DNA of 64,000 nucleotides from Pseudothioclava sp033100795. Its GTDB lineage: Bacteria; Pseudomonadota; Alphaproteobacteria; Rhodobacterales; Rhodobacteraceae. A program made the position numbers and the translations under genes. Below are positions 34,304 to 43,781 of the stretch, one piece after another (positions within the stretch are counted from its first letter, which is position 1; each line of letters opens with the position of its first letter). Location: contig NZ_JAWLVI010000001.1 in the NCBI RefSeq assembly GCF_033100795.1, positions 1,116,001 through 1,180,000 on the forward strand. Reading direction: 5' to 3'. The notes below the pieces were generated by a model. That model saw only the letters and a list, made by a program, of their open reading frames with translations, was not told the DNA's origin and did no database searches.

Positions 34304-36405
34304 GCGCGCGACCGCGGGCTGCGCCCTTCGATGAGCCACGCCCCCAGAACAAACGCGCCGACCAGCACCAGCCACGCCCATGCAGGCATCAGCGGCTTGA
34401 CCCGCAGATCCACCGTCGCCTCGGCCCCGCGCCGCGTGAGGCCAATCCAACCCCGCCCCGCACTCGCGCGTCCCTCACGCACAAACCGGATTTGCGGCAC
34501 ACCGTCCTCAAGCCGCGTCACCCCGCCATTCGAGGCCGCGATAGCCGCACTCAAGGGTTCCGCGCTGGCGATGGTGTTTTCGAACTCGCGCGGTGCGGCA
34601 GGGCCAAGCGCAACAACACGCTCCAGATCGGCATCGGCAAAGCGGTAAAGCCCCGCCGAGGGCGCACTCCAGCGCGCGGTAAAACGGCCCGGTGCGTCCT
34701 CGGCCAGGGGCACTTCCCACCTCTGCCCCTCCGGCCCCGTGATCGTCAAAGGCGCGGCGGTTTCGGCCATCGTGCGGCGTGTAAGCGTCAGCGTCAGACT
34801 GCCGGGTTCGACCGCCGCATACAGCGCCTCTTCCTCAAGCTCCGGCTCTTTCATCGCCCAATGCGCGATGCGGCGCAGCAGTTCCAGTTGCGGCCCACCG
34901 CCCTCGAACCCCCGATCCCAAAGCCAAGCCTGATCAGACGCCAAAAGCGCCACGCGCCCCTCGCCCGCCCGCGACAGGACCAAAAGCGGGTTGCCCTCAG
35001 CGCCCTCCATCACGACCTCTCCGGTGGGGTTGGTCAATTCGATCTGGCGCAGCCAGCGGCCCCAATGGGATGCGCCCTCGGGGGCGTCTTGCCCGGCAGG
35101 GGGTGGCGCGCCCTCAAGCCCCGCCGTCACCGGATGGCGCAGGCCAAGCGCGGTCGGACGCGGCAAGAACCCTTGCGACAACACCCGCCCCGTCGGGCGC
35201 GCTGGCATGATTTCCTCAAGCGCGGTCTGATAAAGACTTTCAACGGTGGCAAACTCGGGACCAGCCGAAATCAGCACCGCCCCCCCGCGTTCGATATAGG
35301 CGCGGATATTGGCGAAATAGGCGGCAGGCAGGATGCCCCGCGCGCCATAGCGATCAAAGATCAAGAGGTCGAATTCGTCGATCTTCTCGATGAACAATTC
35401 CTGCGTCGGAAAGGCGATCAGCGACAGCTCCGAGACCGGCGTTCCATCCTGCTTTTCGGGCGGGCGCAGAATGGTGAAATGCACAAGGTCAACCGCCGCA
35501 TCCGACTTCAGAAGGTTGCGCCATGTGCGCTCGCCCGCGTGCGGCTCGCCCGAGACCAGCAGAACCCGCAGCCGGTCGCGCACCCCGTTGATCTGCACCA
35601 CCGCCTCATTGTTGCGCGTGGTCAGTTCGCCTTCCACGGGCGCAAGCGCGAACTGCACCACATTCTGCCCGCCGTGGGAGAGCGTCAGCGGCAGCTCCAG
35701 ATCCTGCCCGACGCGCACGTCATAGCTCGACGGTTCGCCCCCATCTATCGCGATGCTGATCTGCGCGGTGGTCCCAAGCGTGGCAGGCACCGCGCCCATA
35801 TCCTCGACCCGCAGGCGGATCGCGGTTTCCTCGCCGATAATCCCGAAGGCGGGGGCCGTCTGGATCAGCAAGCGACGGTCCCAGTCTTGCGCGCGCCCCG
35901 TCAGCAAAAGCTGCAAGGGCGCGGGCAGATCGGGCATCAGGCCCGCGTCATGCGCCTGCCCGTCCGAGACGACCAATACCCCTGCGACGCGCGCACGAGG
36001 CTCGGCGGCGAGCGCCCCGGAAAGCGCAGCCCCTATTTCCGTGCCTGCGTTTTCGGCGCCATCCGGCACGGTGATCTTGCGAAACTCGACATTCGGCAGG
36101 CGGGCAAGCTGCGCCTCCAGCCCCTTGATCGCCGCATCGGACTGAGTGCCTCGGTCAGACAGGGATTGCGAGGCCGTCCGGTCGTCGAGCAGCAGAACAA
36201 TATCCGACAGGGCTTCGGTTTCCTCGCGTTGCAGAGCGGGCTGCGCCATCGCCCCAAGCAAGGCCAGCGCCGCCAGCGCGCGCAAGGGCCAGCCGCGTTG
36301 CCCGCGCCAGACCGACAGGGCCAAAACCACCGCCGCCAGCCCCGCCAGCGCCAGCAGAACCGCCATCGGCACCAGCGGCGCAAAGATCACCGACAGCCCG
36401 CTCAT
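34300..36405 (-). CDS. Large membrane protein with a glutamine amidotransferase-like region, part of a MoxR/DUF58 operon
   Basis: A 701-residue protein: two N-terminal membrane segments (9-30 and 41-58), a VWA-like region with DIVLLLDDR near 68-76 and VLVVSDGQAHD near 144-154, beta-rich extracytoplasmic repeats, a segment resembling a glutamine amidotransferase class I fold (LLIFDRYGARGILP and YIERGGAVLISAGPEF), and one C-terminal helix (680-697). Full D-x-S-x-S metal motifs are not evident, so any VWA site is degenerate. It overlaps the upstream gene by 4 bases. Function unknown; relatives occur in BatA-type aerotolerance operons. Confidence 0.75.
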   Translation of the reverse strand: MSGLSVIFAPLVPMAVLLALAGLAAVVLALSVWRGQRGWPLRALAALALLGAMAQPALQREETEALSDIVLLLDDRTASQSLSDRGTQSDAAIKGLEAQLARLPNVEFRKITVPDGAENAGTEIGAALSGALAAEPRARVAGVLVVSDGQAHDAGLMPDLPAPLQLLLTGRAQDWDRRLLIQTAPAFGIIGEETAIRLRVEDMGAVPATLGTTAQISIAIDGGEPSSYDVRVGQDLELPLTLSHGGQNVVQFALAPVEGELTTRNNEAVVQINGVRDRLRVLLVSGEPHAGERTWRNLLKSDAAVDLVHFTILRPPEKQDGTPVSELSLIAFPTQELFIEKIDEFDLLIFDRYGARGILPAAYFANIRAYIERGGAVLISAGPEFATVESLYQTALEEIMPARPTGRVLSQGFLPRPTALGLRHPVTAGLEGAPPPAGQDAPEGASHWGRWLRQIELTNPTGEVVMEGAEGNPLLVLSRAGEGRVALLASDQAWLWDRGFEGGGPQLELLRRIAHWAMKEPELEEEALYAAVEPGSLTLTLTRRTMAETAAPLTITGPEGQRWEVPLAEDAPGRFTARWSAPSAGLYRFADADLERVVALGPAAPREFENTIASAEPLSAAIAASNGGVTRLEDGVPQIRFVREGRASAGRGWIGLTRRGAEATVDLRVKPLMPAWAWLVLVGAFVLGAWLIEGRSPRSRA

Positions 36406-39137
36406 TGCCCCAGCCTTTCCAAAAGCGCAGGCACATGGACCTGATCGGATTTGTAGTTCCCCGTCAGCACATGCATCACCAGATTGACCCCAAAGCGGAG
36501 CGCAATCTCGCGCTGACGCTCGCCCGTCAGGCCGCGCCCCACGGGGAACATCGGCAGCCCCTGCGCATCCTGCGCCCAGGCTGCGGCCCAGTCATTGCCG
36601 CCGATCACAACGGGCGTCACCCCGTCATTGAGGTTGCGAAACGGCATCCCCTCGGCAAGCTCGGCATCCGGCGGCGCGGCCTCGACCCAGATCGGGCCGG
36701 AATAACGCCCCGGAAACTCTTGCAGCAGATAGAAGGCGCGCGTCAGCACATGGTCCGCCGGGATCGGGTCCAGAGGCGGAATATCCAAAGGCGCCGCCAA
36801 CGCCTGCAAGCGCCGCCCTGTCGCCGTAGCCTCGCCAAAGCCCGCCAGATCGGCGTCGCGCGTGTCAAACAGGATCATGCCGCCGCCGCGCAAATAACGG
36901 TTGAGCTTCAGATAGGCACGCGCCGAGGGAGCGGGCTGATCCTCGGTTACAGGCCAGTAAATCAGCGAAAACAGCGCCAGATCGTCGGTCTCCAGATCGA
37001 GCGTCATCGGCTTTGCCGGTTCAACCGCTGTCCGGCGACTGACCGTGCTCGACAACCCGCGAAGCCCGGCTTCAGCGATGCGATCCACCTCGGCATTACC
37101 CGTCGCCACATGGGCCAGCACGACATCCGAGGCCGCCGCTATGGCACGGGCTTCCTCCATCCCGTCGGCCTGCGCGCGATCCGTGCCAAAGCCCGCCAGC
37201 ATCAGGGCCAACGCCGCAACACCCGTCGCGCGTCGCATCACAAGCTGCCCCGACAGCATCAGCGTCGCCAATGCATCCAGCAGCAGAACGCCCAATGCCG
37301 CCGCCAGAAGCGCCCCTTTCAACGGCATCTGACGCGGAGCCTCATTACCCTCAAGCGGAACACTCGCAGGCCAGAGCGCAGGCGCTAAACTGCGATCCCG
37401 CGCTAAAGCATTAAGCGCAATCACCCGCTCGTCAGAGGCATAAAGACCGGGCGGCAGGTCCGGCCCCGGCAGTGCGCCGGCCAGATCCTCGCCCGCGACA
37501 CCGGCGGCTTTTTCCGCGCCCTCCAGCCGCCCGAAAGCGTCGATCAACTGCTGCGGAACCCAGGTCGTGCCCGCCATGTCACTCGTCTCGGCAGGGCCGG
37601 AGCGGGTCGAAATTGCCAGCCGCTCCAGCATCGCGGGGAACAGCCCCGACAGCGGCAGCGAGGACCACTCGGCATTCGCGCTTACATGAAAAAACACCAG
37701 GTCTCCCGCCCCAAAGGCCGCGCGCGTCACAAGCGGCGTGCCATCGGCAAGCGCGGCGATCGTGCGCTCGGCCAGTTCCGGAGAAGGCTCGGCCATCACC
37801 TGCATCGCCACCGTCACATCTTCGGGCGCGGCCAGCCCCGCAAAGGGTGATCCTTCGGGGAAAGGCGCCAGCGCGCGCGGGCTTTCCCAACTCATCGTGC
37901 CGCCGACCGAGCGCCCGCCCACGCGCAAACGCACTGGCAGAAGATCGTCGTCCTGCGTCGTGCCTGCCGCCATCCGCGGCCCCGCAAACCGCACCAGAAG
38001 CCCGCCCTCCTCGACCCATTCAGCAAGGCGGTCAGGGTCGGCCAACTCACTGACATCGGCCAGAATAATTACATCCGGCTTGGCCAGAAGCACGTCTTCC
38101 AGCGACGCCTCGATCAGATCGGAGCTTGGGCGCAGGGCTTCGCGCAGGTAGTGAAGCGGCGAGAGCAACTCCAGCCCCTCGCGCGGAGGGCCACCCGCAA
38201 CCAACGCCACCTTGCGCCGCTTTACCGCATCGTCGGTCAGGCTAACGGCCCCAGCCGAGCGCTGGCCGGAAATCTCGAACCGCGTGATCCGGTTGCGCAA
38301 CTCTGGCGGCAAGTCGAAACGGGCCTCAGCCCGCGTGCCGCCATCAAAGGCGACCGCCATCCGCGCCAGTTCGCGTTCAAGGCCCGTCGGGTCCAGACCG
38401 ATTGCGACCACCTCCGGAGGGGCCAGAGGCGCGCGCGTCGCCAGAACCGGCAGGGCCAGAGCGCCCTCGCGGATAACCGGCGCCCCAAGCGCCAGAACGG
38501 GCGCGGCGGGTTGCCAGACGCTGACCGCGCCGCGCCCTTGCAAGGCCGCCAGAAGCGCCGCGCGCGAAGGGCGCTCCATCCCGTCAGACAGCCACAGGGT
38601 GTCAAAACGCCCCTCCGGCAAAAGCGCGAGGTCGGTGGCATCCGGCTCCCACGGGCGCGGGGAAAGCCCCTTCACCTGCTGACGCAGATCGGCGGGATCA
38701 CCGAATTTCATCTGCACGGCAGGCGGCGCGCTAAGCCGCACAAACGCCACCGGACGGCCCGCGTTTTGCGCCTCAACCAAAGCCTGTTCCATCCGGTCTT
38801 GCCGCCGCGGCCAGTCGCGCGCCGAGGCCCAGCTGGCATCCGCCACAATCAGCAACGGCCCTTCACCTGCCGCGCGAACCTCGGGGTTCAGAACCGGCCC
38901 CGCAAAGCCGATGATCGCCGCCGCCAGCGCCAGCATCCGCAGCGCCAACAGCCACCAGGGCGTGCGCTCGGCCTGCGCATCCTCGTCGCGCAGCCCCAAA
39001 AGCAGAACGACACCGGGAAACCGCCGCCGCACCGGCGCGGGCGGCACGGCGCGCAGCAAAAACCACAGGATCGGCAGGCCGATCAGCCCCAGCATAAGCC
39101 ACGGCGCGGTAAATCCAATGGGACCGAGCATCCACAT
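36402..39137 (-). CDS. BatA-N/DUF4159 domain membrane protein
   Basis: A 911-residue protein. The N-terminal BatA-like region has two membrane helices and the typical loop PWLMLGLIGLPILWFLLRA, then RRFPGVVLLL. The middle is a large extracytoplasmic part with a second pair of helices near 650-690. The C-terminal DUF4159 region contains FSLIYWPVTED, YLRGGGMILFDTRDAD and ALRFGVNLVMHVLTGNYKSDQVHVP. I chose the ATG at 39137, which follows GGAGGGG and overlaps the DUF58 stop by one base. The function is not known; the operon is linked to envelope integrity by family only. Confidence 0.82.
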   Translation of the reverse strand: MWMLGPIGFTAPWLMLGLIGLPILWFLLRAVPPAPVRRRFPGVVLLLGLRDEDAQAERTPWWLLALRMLALAAAIIGFAGPVLNPEVRAAGEGPLLIVADASWASARDWPRRQDRMEQALVEAQNAGRPVAFVRLSAPPAVQMKFGDPADLRQQVKGLSPRPWEPDATDLALLPEGRFDTLWLSDGMERPSRAALLAALQGRGAVSVWQPAAPVLALGAPVIREGALALPVLATRAPLAPPEVVAIGLDPTGLERELARMAVAFDGGTRAEARFDLPPELRNRITRFEISGQRSAGAVSLTDDAVKRRKVALVAGGPPREGLELLSPLHYLREALRPSSDLIEASLEDVLLAKPDVIILADVSELADPDRLAEWVEEGGLLVRFAGPRMAAGTTQDDDLLPVRLRVGGRSVGGTMSWESPRALAPFPEGSPFAGLAAPEDVTVAMQVMAEPSPELAERTIAALADGTPLVTRAAFGAGDLVFFHVSANAEWSSLPLSGLFPAMLERLAISTRSGPAETSDMAGTTWVPQQLIDAFGRLEGAEKAAGVAGEDLAGALPGPDLPPGLYASDERVIALNALARDRSLAPALWPASVPLEGNEAPRQMPLKGALLAAALGVLLLDALATLMLSGQLVMRRATGVAALALMLAGFGTDRAQADGMEEARAIAAASDVVLAHVATGNAEVDRIAEAGLRGLSSTVSRRTAVEPAKPMTLDLETDDLALFSLIYWPVTEDQPAPSARAYLKLNRYLRGGGMILFDTRDADLAGFGEATATGRRLQALAAPLDIPPLDPIPADHVLTRAFYLLQEFPGRYSGPIWVEAAPPDAELAEGMPFRNLNDGVTPVVIGGNDWAAAWAQDAQGLPMFPVGRGLTGERQREIALRFGVNLVMHVLTGNYKSDQVHVPALLERLGQ

Positions 39138-40030
39138 CAGGCGCCCCTCCCCAAAGCGGCATGGAGCCACAATAGCGCGCCCTGCGCGGGCGAGCCGGTG
39201 TGATGCGTCGAAAACTGCCACCCCGCCGTTTGCGCCAGATGCGCCAAAGCCTCGCGCCGTGCCGCCAGACGGTCCAGATAGCGCGCGCGAAGATCCGCCG
39301 CCTTGCGCGTTTCATGGCGTAGCGTGCCGCCGACGGATTCGAAAATGGTGCGGCCCTGAAACGGGAAATCCTCTTCTTCGGGGGCCAGCACCTGAAGCAT
39401 AACGCCCTGCACACCGCGATCCGCCAATGCGCCCACTGACGCGCGCAGATGATCCAGATCACCGAAGAAATCCGACAGGAACACCGCACGCGATTGCGCT
39501 GAAATCCCCGCCACTTCGGGCGCGCCCAACTCGGCCTCGCTCGAAGCGCCAGCCAGAACCTGCGCAATCGTCAAAAGCTGCGCCCGCCCCGGACGCGGCG
39601 GCGCAAGCGGGCCGGACAGGCCCACGCGCTCGCCCCCGCGGGTCATCAGAACCGCCAGCGCCAGTGCCAGAAGCCGCGCGCGCTCCGCCTTGGTCGGTCC
39701 GTTGCCATCACCCGCAAACTGCATCGAGGCCGCATCATCAGCCCAAAGATACACCGATTGCGCCAGTTGCCACTCGCGTTCGCGGGTATATTGCGCATCC
39801 GAGCGCGCCGAGCGGCGCCAGTCGATAAACCGCGCGTCTTCGCCGTGCTGGACGGGGCGGTATTGCCAGAACTCCTCGCCCACGCCCACGCGGCGGCGGC
39901 CATGCGCGCCAAGCTGAACGGTCGCGGCCAGTTGCTCGGCCGCCACCAGCAATGGCGGCAAGACCGAAGCCTGCGCCTCGGCCGCGCGGCGCAACTGAAG
40001 CGCAGCGCCGCTATCAGGGCGTTGAGTCAC
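39137..40030 (-). CDS. DUF58 domain protein
   Basis: A 297-residue protein with the DUF58 signature YRPVQHGEDARFIDWRRSAR at 57-76. A VWA-like part follows, with SVYLWADDAASM where metal-binding VWA proteins have DxSxS, so the metal site is degenerate. No membrane helix is present. DUF58 proteins normally work with MoxR ATPases, here the overlapping upstream gene (ATGA). Confidence 0.88.
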   Translation of the reverse strand: MTQRPDSGAALQLRRAAEAQASVLPPLLVAAEQLAATVQLGAHGRRRVGVGEEFWQYRPVQHGEDARFIDWRRSARSDAQYTREREWQLAQSVYLWADDAASMQFAGDGNGPTKAERARLLALALAVLMTRGGERVGLSGPLAPPRPGRAQLLTIAQVLAGASSEAELGAPEVAGISAQSRAVFLSDFFGDLDHLRASVGALADRGVQGVMLQVLAPEEEDFPFQGRTIFESVGGTLRHETRKAADLRARYLDRLAARREALAHLAQTAGWQFSTHHTGSPAQGALLWLHAALGRGA

Positions 40031-41043
40031 GCAGCAACCTCGGCGCCCGAGACACCCAGCACCTCTTGCGAGATGCGCGCGATCACGCCAGCCAAGGTCT
40101 CGCCCCGCGCACGCGCCGCAAAGCCAAGCGCCATGCGGTGAACGAGAACCGGCCCAGCCATCGCGACAACATCCTCAAGGCTTGGCGCAAGCCGCCCGTG
40201 GATCAGCGCCCGCGCCCGCACCGTCAGCATCAGCGCTTGTGCTGCGCGCGGCCCCGGCCCCCAGGCCAGCGCGTCGCGCGCCAGATCAGAGCCGCCCTCC
40301 TCTCCCGGGCGGCAGGCCCGAACCAGATCGAGGATATGCTCGACGACCTTTTCGCCAACCGGCATCCGACGCACCAAAGCCTGCGCTGCAATCAGTTCGT
40401 CAGCGGCGAACACCTGATGCGCCTCGTCGGCCGTTGCGCCAGTGGTCGCCAGCAGGATTTGCCGCTCGGTCTCGCGGTCAGGATAATCGACATCGATCTG
40501 CACAAGGAAGCGGTCAAGCTGCGCCTCGGGCAGCGGGTAGGTGCCCTCTTGCTCGATCGGGTTTTGCGTCGCCAGCACATGGAACGGGCGGCCAAGGGGG
40601 CGATGCTCGCCCGCGATCGTCACCTCGCGCTCCTGCATGGCCTGCAACAGCGCCGACTGGGTGCGGGGGCTGGCACGGTTGATCTCGTCGGCCATCAGAA
40701 GCTGACAGAACACCGGCCCTTGCAAAAACCGGAACGCGCGACTGCCATCAGTGGCCGTTTCCAGCACCTCGGAGCCCAGAATATCGGCGGGCATCAGGTC
40801 GGGCGTGAACTGTATCCGGTTCGAGCCAAGCCCCATCACAGTGGACAGCGTATCGACCAGCATCGTCTTGCCAAGCCCCGGCAGGCCGACCAAAAGCCCG
40901 TGCCCGCCCGACAGCAAAGCGGCCAGAACCAGCTCGACCACGCGCTCTTGCCCGATGAACCGGCGGTTGATCGAATGGCGCGCCTTTTGCAGCTTGGCGC
41001 CCAGCGCTTCGATTTCATCAATCAATTCATCAGTATCAGCCAT
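40027..41043 (-). CDS. MoxR-family AAA+ ATPase
   Basis: A 338-residue ATPase. Walker A is GLPGLGKT (53-60), Walker B LLMADEIN (115-122), and AAA+ sensor and lid regions follow. The family acts as a chaperone that matures or inserts partner proteins, usually DUF58/VWA proteins encoded beside it. The ATG at 41043 follows GAGGAG; the frame extends upstream but that part is antisense to the DUF1285 gene. It heads the four-gene operon. Confidence 0.94.
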   Translation of the reverse strand: MADTDELIDEIEALGAKLQKARHSINRRFIGQERVVELVLAALLSGGHGLLVGLPGLGKTMLVDTLSTVMGLGSNRIQFTPDLMPADILGSEVLETATDGSRAFRFLQGPVFCQLLMADEINRASPRTQSALLQAMQEREVTIAGEHRPLGRPFHVLATQNPIEQEGTYPLPEAQLDRFLVQIDVDYPDRETERQILLATTGATADEAHQVFAADELIAAQALVRRMPVGEKVVEHILDLVRACRPGEEGGSDLARDALAWGPGPRAAQALMLTVRARALIHGRLAPSLEDVVAMAGPVLVHRMALGFAARARGETLAGVIARISQEVLGVSGAEVAA

Positions 41044-41112
41044 GACAAACTCCTCGGGGCGAACTATCTTTAGAAAACCAGATATTGACCGGCAAACAAA
41101 CCGGAAAGACAG

Positions 41113-41709
41113 ATGAGCGACAAGAAGCCCCCACAAAAGCCCGTGAAGGGACCGAATGCCGACGGCATCGCTGCCGCTGCCAGCAAGGCCGCGAAGAAGG
41201 GGCCGCCGCCCGTCCACCTGTGGAATCCGCCGTTTTGCGGCGATCTGGACATGGAGATTAAGCGCGACGGCACCTGGTTCTATTTGGGGACTCCGATCGG
41301 GCGCGAGGCGCTGGTGCGGCTGTTCGCCTCGGTGCTGAAGCTCGAAGACGGCAAGTTCTTCCTTGTGACCCCGGTCGAGAAGGTGGGCATCCGCGTCGAG
41401 GATGCGCCCTTTATTGCAGTGGATTGCGACATCTCGGGCAAGGGCGCCGAACAGGTGCTGCGTTTCACGACCAATGTCGGCGACGAGGTGACAGCCGGCC
41501 CCGATCATGCGATCCGCGTTATCCGGCTGGAGGATGACGAGCCGCAGCCCTATCTGCATGTGCGCCGCGGACTGGAAGCTAAAATCGACCGGAAAACCTT
41601 TTACCGGCTTGTAGACATCGCCCGCCCCGCAGCCCATGAGGGGCAGGACTGGCTCGGGCTGTGGTCGCGCGGGCAGTTTTTCCCGATTATCCCGATGGCG
41701 GAGCTGTAA
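41113..41709 (+). CDS. DUF1285 family protein
   Basis: A 198-residue soluble protein with a Lys/Pro/Ala-rich N-terminal tail (1-33), then a folded domain with FCGDLDMEIKRDGTWFYLGTPIGRE and VGIRVEDAPFIAVD, which match DUF1285. Its function is unknown. It is divergent from moxR with a 69-base gap, and the next gene starts at the base after its stop, so the two are coupled. Confidence 0.85.
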   Translation: MSDKKPPQKPVKGPNADGIAAAASKAAKKGPPPVHLWNPPFCGDLDMEIKRDGTWFYLGTPIGREALVRLFASVLKLEDGKFFLVTPVEKVGIRVEDAPFIAVDCDISGKGAEQVLRFTTNVGDEVTAGPDHAIRVIRLEDDEPQPYLHVRRGLEAKIDRKTFYRLVDIARPAAHEGQDWLGLWSRGQFFPIIPMAEL

Positions 41710-42465
41710 GTGCCAAAATTCTGCGCGAATCTGTCGATGCTCTTTACCGAGTTGCCGTTCATGGACCGCTTTGCGGCTGCCAAGGCAGCGGGGTTTGACG
41801 CGGTCGAGGTGCTTTTCCCCTACGATTGCCCCGCGCAAGACATGCGCGACGCTCTGGTCTTCGAGGATCTGCAATTCGTTCTGATGAATGCACCGCCTCC
41901 GAATTACACCGGAGGCGAGCCGGGCTACGCCGCCATCCCCGCCAGCGCCGAGCGCTTCCGGCGCGATTTTGCGCGTGTGCTGCGCTATGCGGCCGTCCTG
42001 AAGCCTCTGCACATCCATATCATGACCGGAGAGACGAGCGGCCCCGAGGCGCGCGCCTGTTTCATCGAGAACCTGCAATGGGCCGCGGAAAAGGCGCCCA
42101 ATATTTCGTTAACGATCGAACCGCTGAACAGTGGCGACTGGCCGGGGTATTATCTGAACGATTTTGATCTGGCAGCAGAGATCATCGACGCGGTCGGTGC
42201 GCCGAATGTGAACATGCAATTCGACGCCTATCACGCGCAAAAAATCACCGGAGACGCGATGGCGGTCTGGCGTGCGCATGGCGAGCGCGCGGTTCATGTG
42301 CAAATCGCGCAAACACCCGAGCGGTCAGAACCAACCGGCGGACCAATCGACTATCCGGCGTTTTTCGCTATGCTCGACGCGCAGGGCTATGACGGGTTCG
42401 TCAGCGCGGAATACCGCCCCGCAGGCGAAACGCGCGAAGGTCTGGGCTGGTTGCCGCGCGGCTAG
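41710..42465 (+). CDS. hyi: Hydroxypyruvate isomerase family TIM-barrel protein
   Basis: A 251-residue sugar-isomerase barrel of the AP-endonuclease-2/Hyi type. Characteristic residues include E in GFDAVEVLFPYD, E119-range residue in LTIEPLN, D and H in MQFDAYHAQ, H in VHVQIAQTPERSEP, and E in FVSAEYRP. It may interconvert hydroxypyruvate and tartronate semialdehyde, linking to glyoxylate metabolism, but substrates vary in the family. The start is GTG at 41710, immediately after the DUF1285 stop. It ends in a CTAG overlap with the convergent transporter. Confidence 0.82.
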   Translation: MPKFCANLSMLFTELPFMDRFAAAKAAGFDAVEVLFPYDCPAQDMRDALVFEDLQFVLMNAPPPNYTGGEPGYAAIPASAERFRRDFARVLRYAAVLKPLHIHIMTGETSGPEARACFIENLQWAAEKAPNISLTIEPLNSGDWPGYYLNDFDLAAEIIDAVGAPNVNMQFDAYHAQKITGDAMAVWRAHGERAVHVQIAQTPERSEPTGGPIDYPAFFAMLDAQGYDGFVSAEYRPAGETREGLGWLPRG

Positions 42466-43382
42466 CAGCCCCCCGCCCGATCTGCGCACCCGAAGCTGCG
42501 GGTCTCGGGCTCAAGGGTCACATGGATCAGACCGAACTCGGCCTCCAGCATATGCTTGGCCTGCGCAATCACATCGCGGAAATCCGCGCCCTCGGCCAGC
42601 ACCAGATGCGCCTCCAGCGAGCTGCGCTTTTCGTCGATCTGCCACAGATGCAGGTGATGCACGGCCTCGACGCCGTCAAGCGCGACCAAGTGTTCCGCGA
42701 TCTCGGGGCTGTCTTGCGGGCTTGGCGCGCCCAGCATCAGGATGCGCAAAACGGGCCGGATGTCGTGCGCCACATGCCACAGGATAAACAGCGAAATCCC
42801 GATGGTCAGCAGCGGGTCCACCAGCCGCCAGTCATAGAGCAGGATCACCACGCCGCCAAAGATCACCGCCACAGACGCCCCCGCATCGGCAAGGTTGTGC
42901 AAGAAGGCTGCGCGGATATTCACGCTTTGCTTTGACAGGCTGAAGGTCAGCGCCGCCGTGCCAAGGTCGATCACCAGCGCCAAAGCCGCAAGCCAGATAA
43001 CGATCCAGCCCTCGACACCGGGCGGGTCAATCAACCGCCCTGCCGCCTCGGCCATCAGCCAAAGGGCGACAATCACCAGCGAGACATAGTTGATCAGCGC
43101 TGCCACCACCTCGGCACGCGCCCAGCCAAAGCTCATCGCGCTGTCAGCGCCGCGCCGCGCCAGACGCCGCGCGCCAAACGCCAGCACAAGCGCCGCTGCA
43201 TCCGAGAAATTATGCACCCCGTCCGCGATCAGCGCGACAGACCCCGCCACAAGCCCACCCGCGATCTGCGCCACCGTCAGGCCGACGTTGATCGCCACCG
43301 CCCAAGCGACCCGCCGGTCGCCGGAATGTGCATCCAGCCCGTGATGGTGCCCGCCGTGCCCGTGGTGATGGTCGTGCGGCAT
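42462..43382 (-). CDS. Cation diffusion facilitator (zinc/cobalt/cadmium efflux)
   Basis: A 306-residue inner-membrane antiporter. Nine histidines fall in the first 19 residues, a metal-gathering tail. HNFSD and HNLAD on TM2 and TM5 supply the transport site, typical of Zn2+/H+ exchangers. A C-terminal cytoplasmic domain (about 215-290) includes HHLHLWQID. It resembles ZitB/CzcD. It is 7 bases after the HIT gene on the same strand. Confidence 0.93.
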   Translation of the reverse strand: MPHDHHHGHGGHHHGLDAHSGDRRVAWAVAINVGLTVAQIAGGLVAGSVALIADGVHNFSDAAALVLAFGARRLARRGADSAMSFGWARAEVVAALINYVSLVIVALWLMAEAAGRLIDPPGVEGWIVIWLAALALVIDLGTAALTFSLSKQSVNIRAAFLHNLADAGASVAVIFGGVVILLYDWRLVDPLLTIGISLFILWHVAHDIRPVLRILMLGAPSPQDSPEIAEHLVALDGVEAVHHLHLWQIDEKRSSLEAHLVLAEGADFRDVIAQAKHMLEAEFGLIHVTLEPETRSFGCADRAGGC

Positions 43383-43389
43383 ATCGGCC

Positions 43390-43770
43390 TCAGCGCATCA
43401 GAAGCATCGGGCCTAGCGGGCGGCCGGCCAGAATATGCAGGTGGAAATGCGGCACTTCCTGCACTCCATCCTCGCCTGCGTTGGTGATCGCGCGGAAGCC
43501 GTTGCCGCCATTTCCGGGCTCCGCCCCGATCATCGCGCAGACCTTGCCCACAGCGCGGGTGAAATCGACGATCTCGGCATCACTGGCCGCATTACAGAAA
43601 TGATCGTAGCAAACATACGGCCCCTTCGGAATCACCAGCACATGATCGGGCGCCTTGGGCGAAATATCACCGAACGCCAGCGTATGATCGGTTTCCAGCA
43701 CGGTATTGTTGGGAATTTCGCCGCGCAGGATTTTGGCAAAGATGTTCTGGTCGTCATAGGCATAGGCCAT
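43390..43770 (-). CDS. HIT-family nucleotide hydrolase/transferase
   Basis: A 126-residue protein with the HIT triad HFHLHIL (H108, H110, H112) near the end and the N-terminal IFAKILRGEIP block of the Hint/PKCI branch. The catalytic histidine acts on phosphate of nucleotides. It sits between the GT14-DUF5928 gene (11 bases) and the CDF gene (7 bases). Confidence 0.94.
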   Translation of the reverse strand: MAYAYDDQNIFAKILRGEIPNNTVLETDHTLAFGDISPKAPDHVLVIPKGPYVCYDHFCNAASDAEIVDFTRAVGKVCAMIGAEPGNGGNGFRAITNAGEDGVQEVPHFHLHILAGRPLGPMLLMR

Positions 43771-43781
43771 GGGAGCGCTCC

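Noticed and set aside
34186..36444. Plus-strand open frame of 752 codons opposite the 701-residue gene
   Set aside because: Shadow of the opposite strand; Arg, His and Gln rich and without ribosome site.
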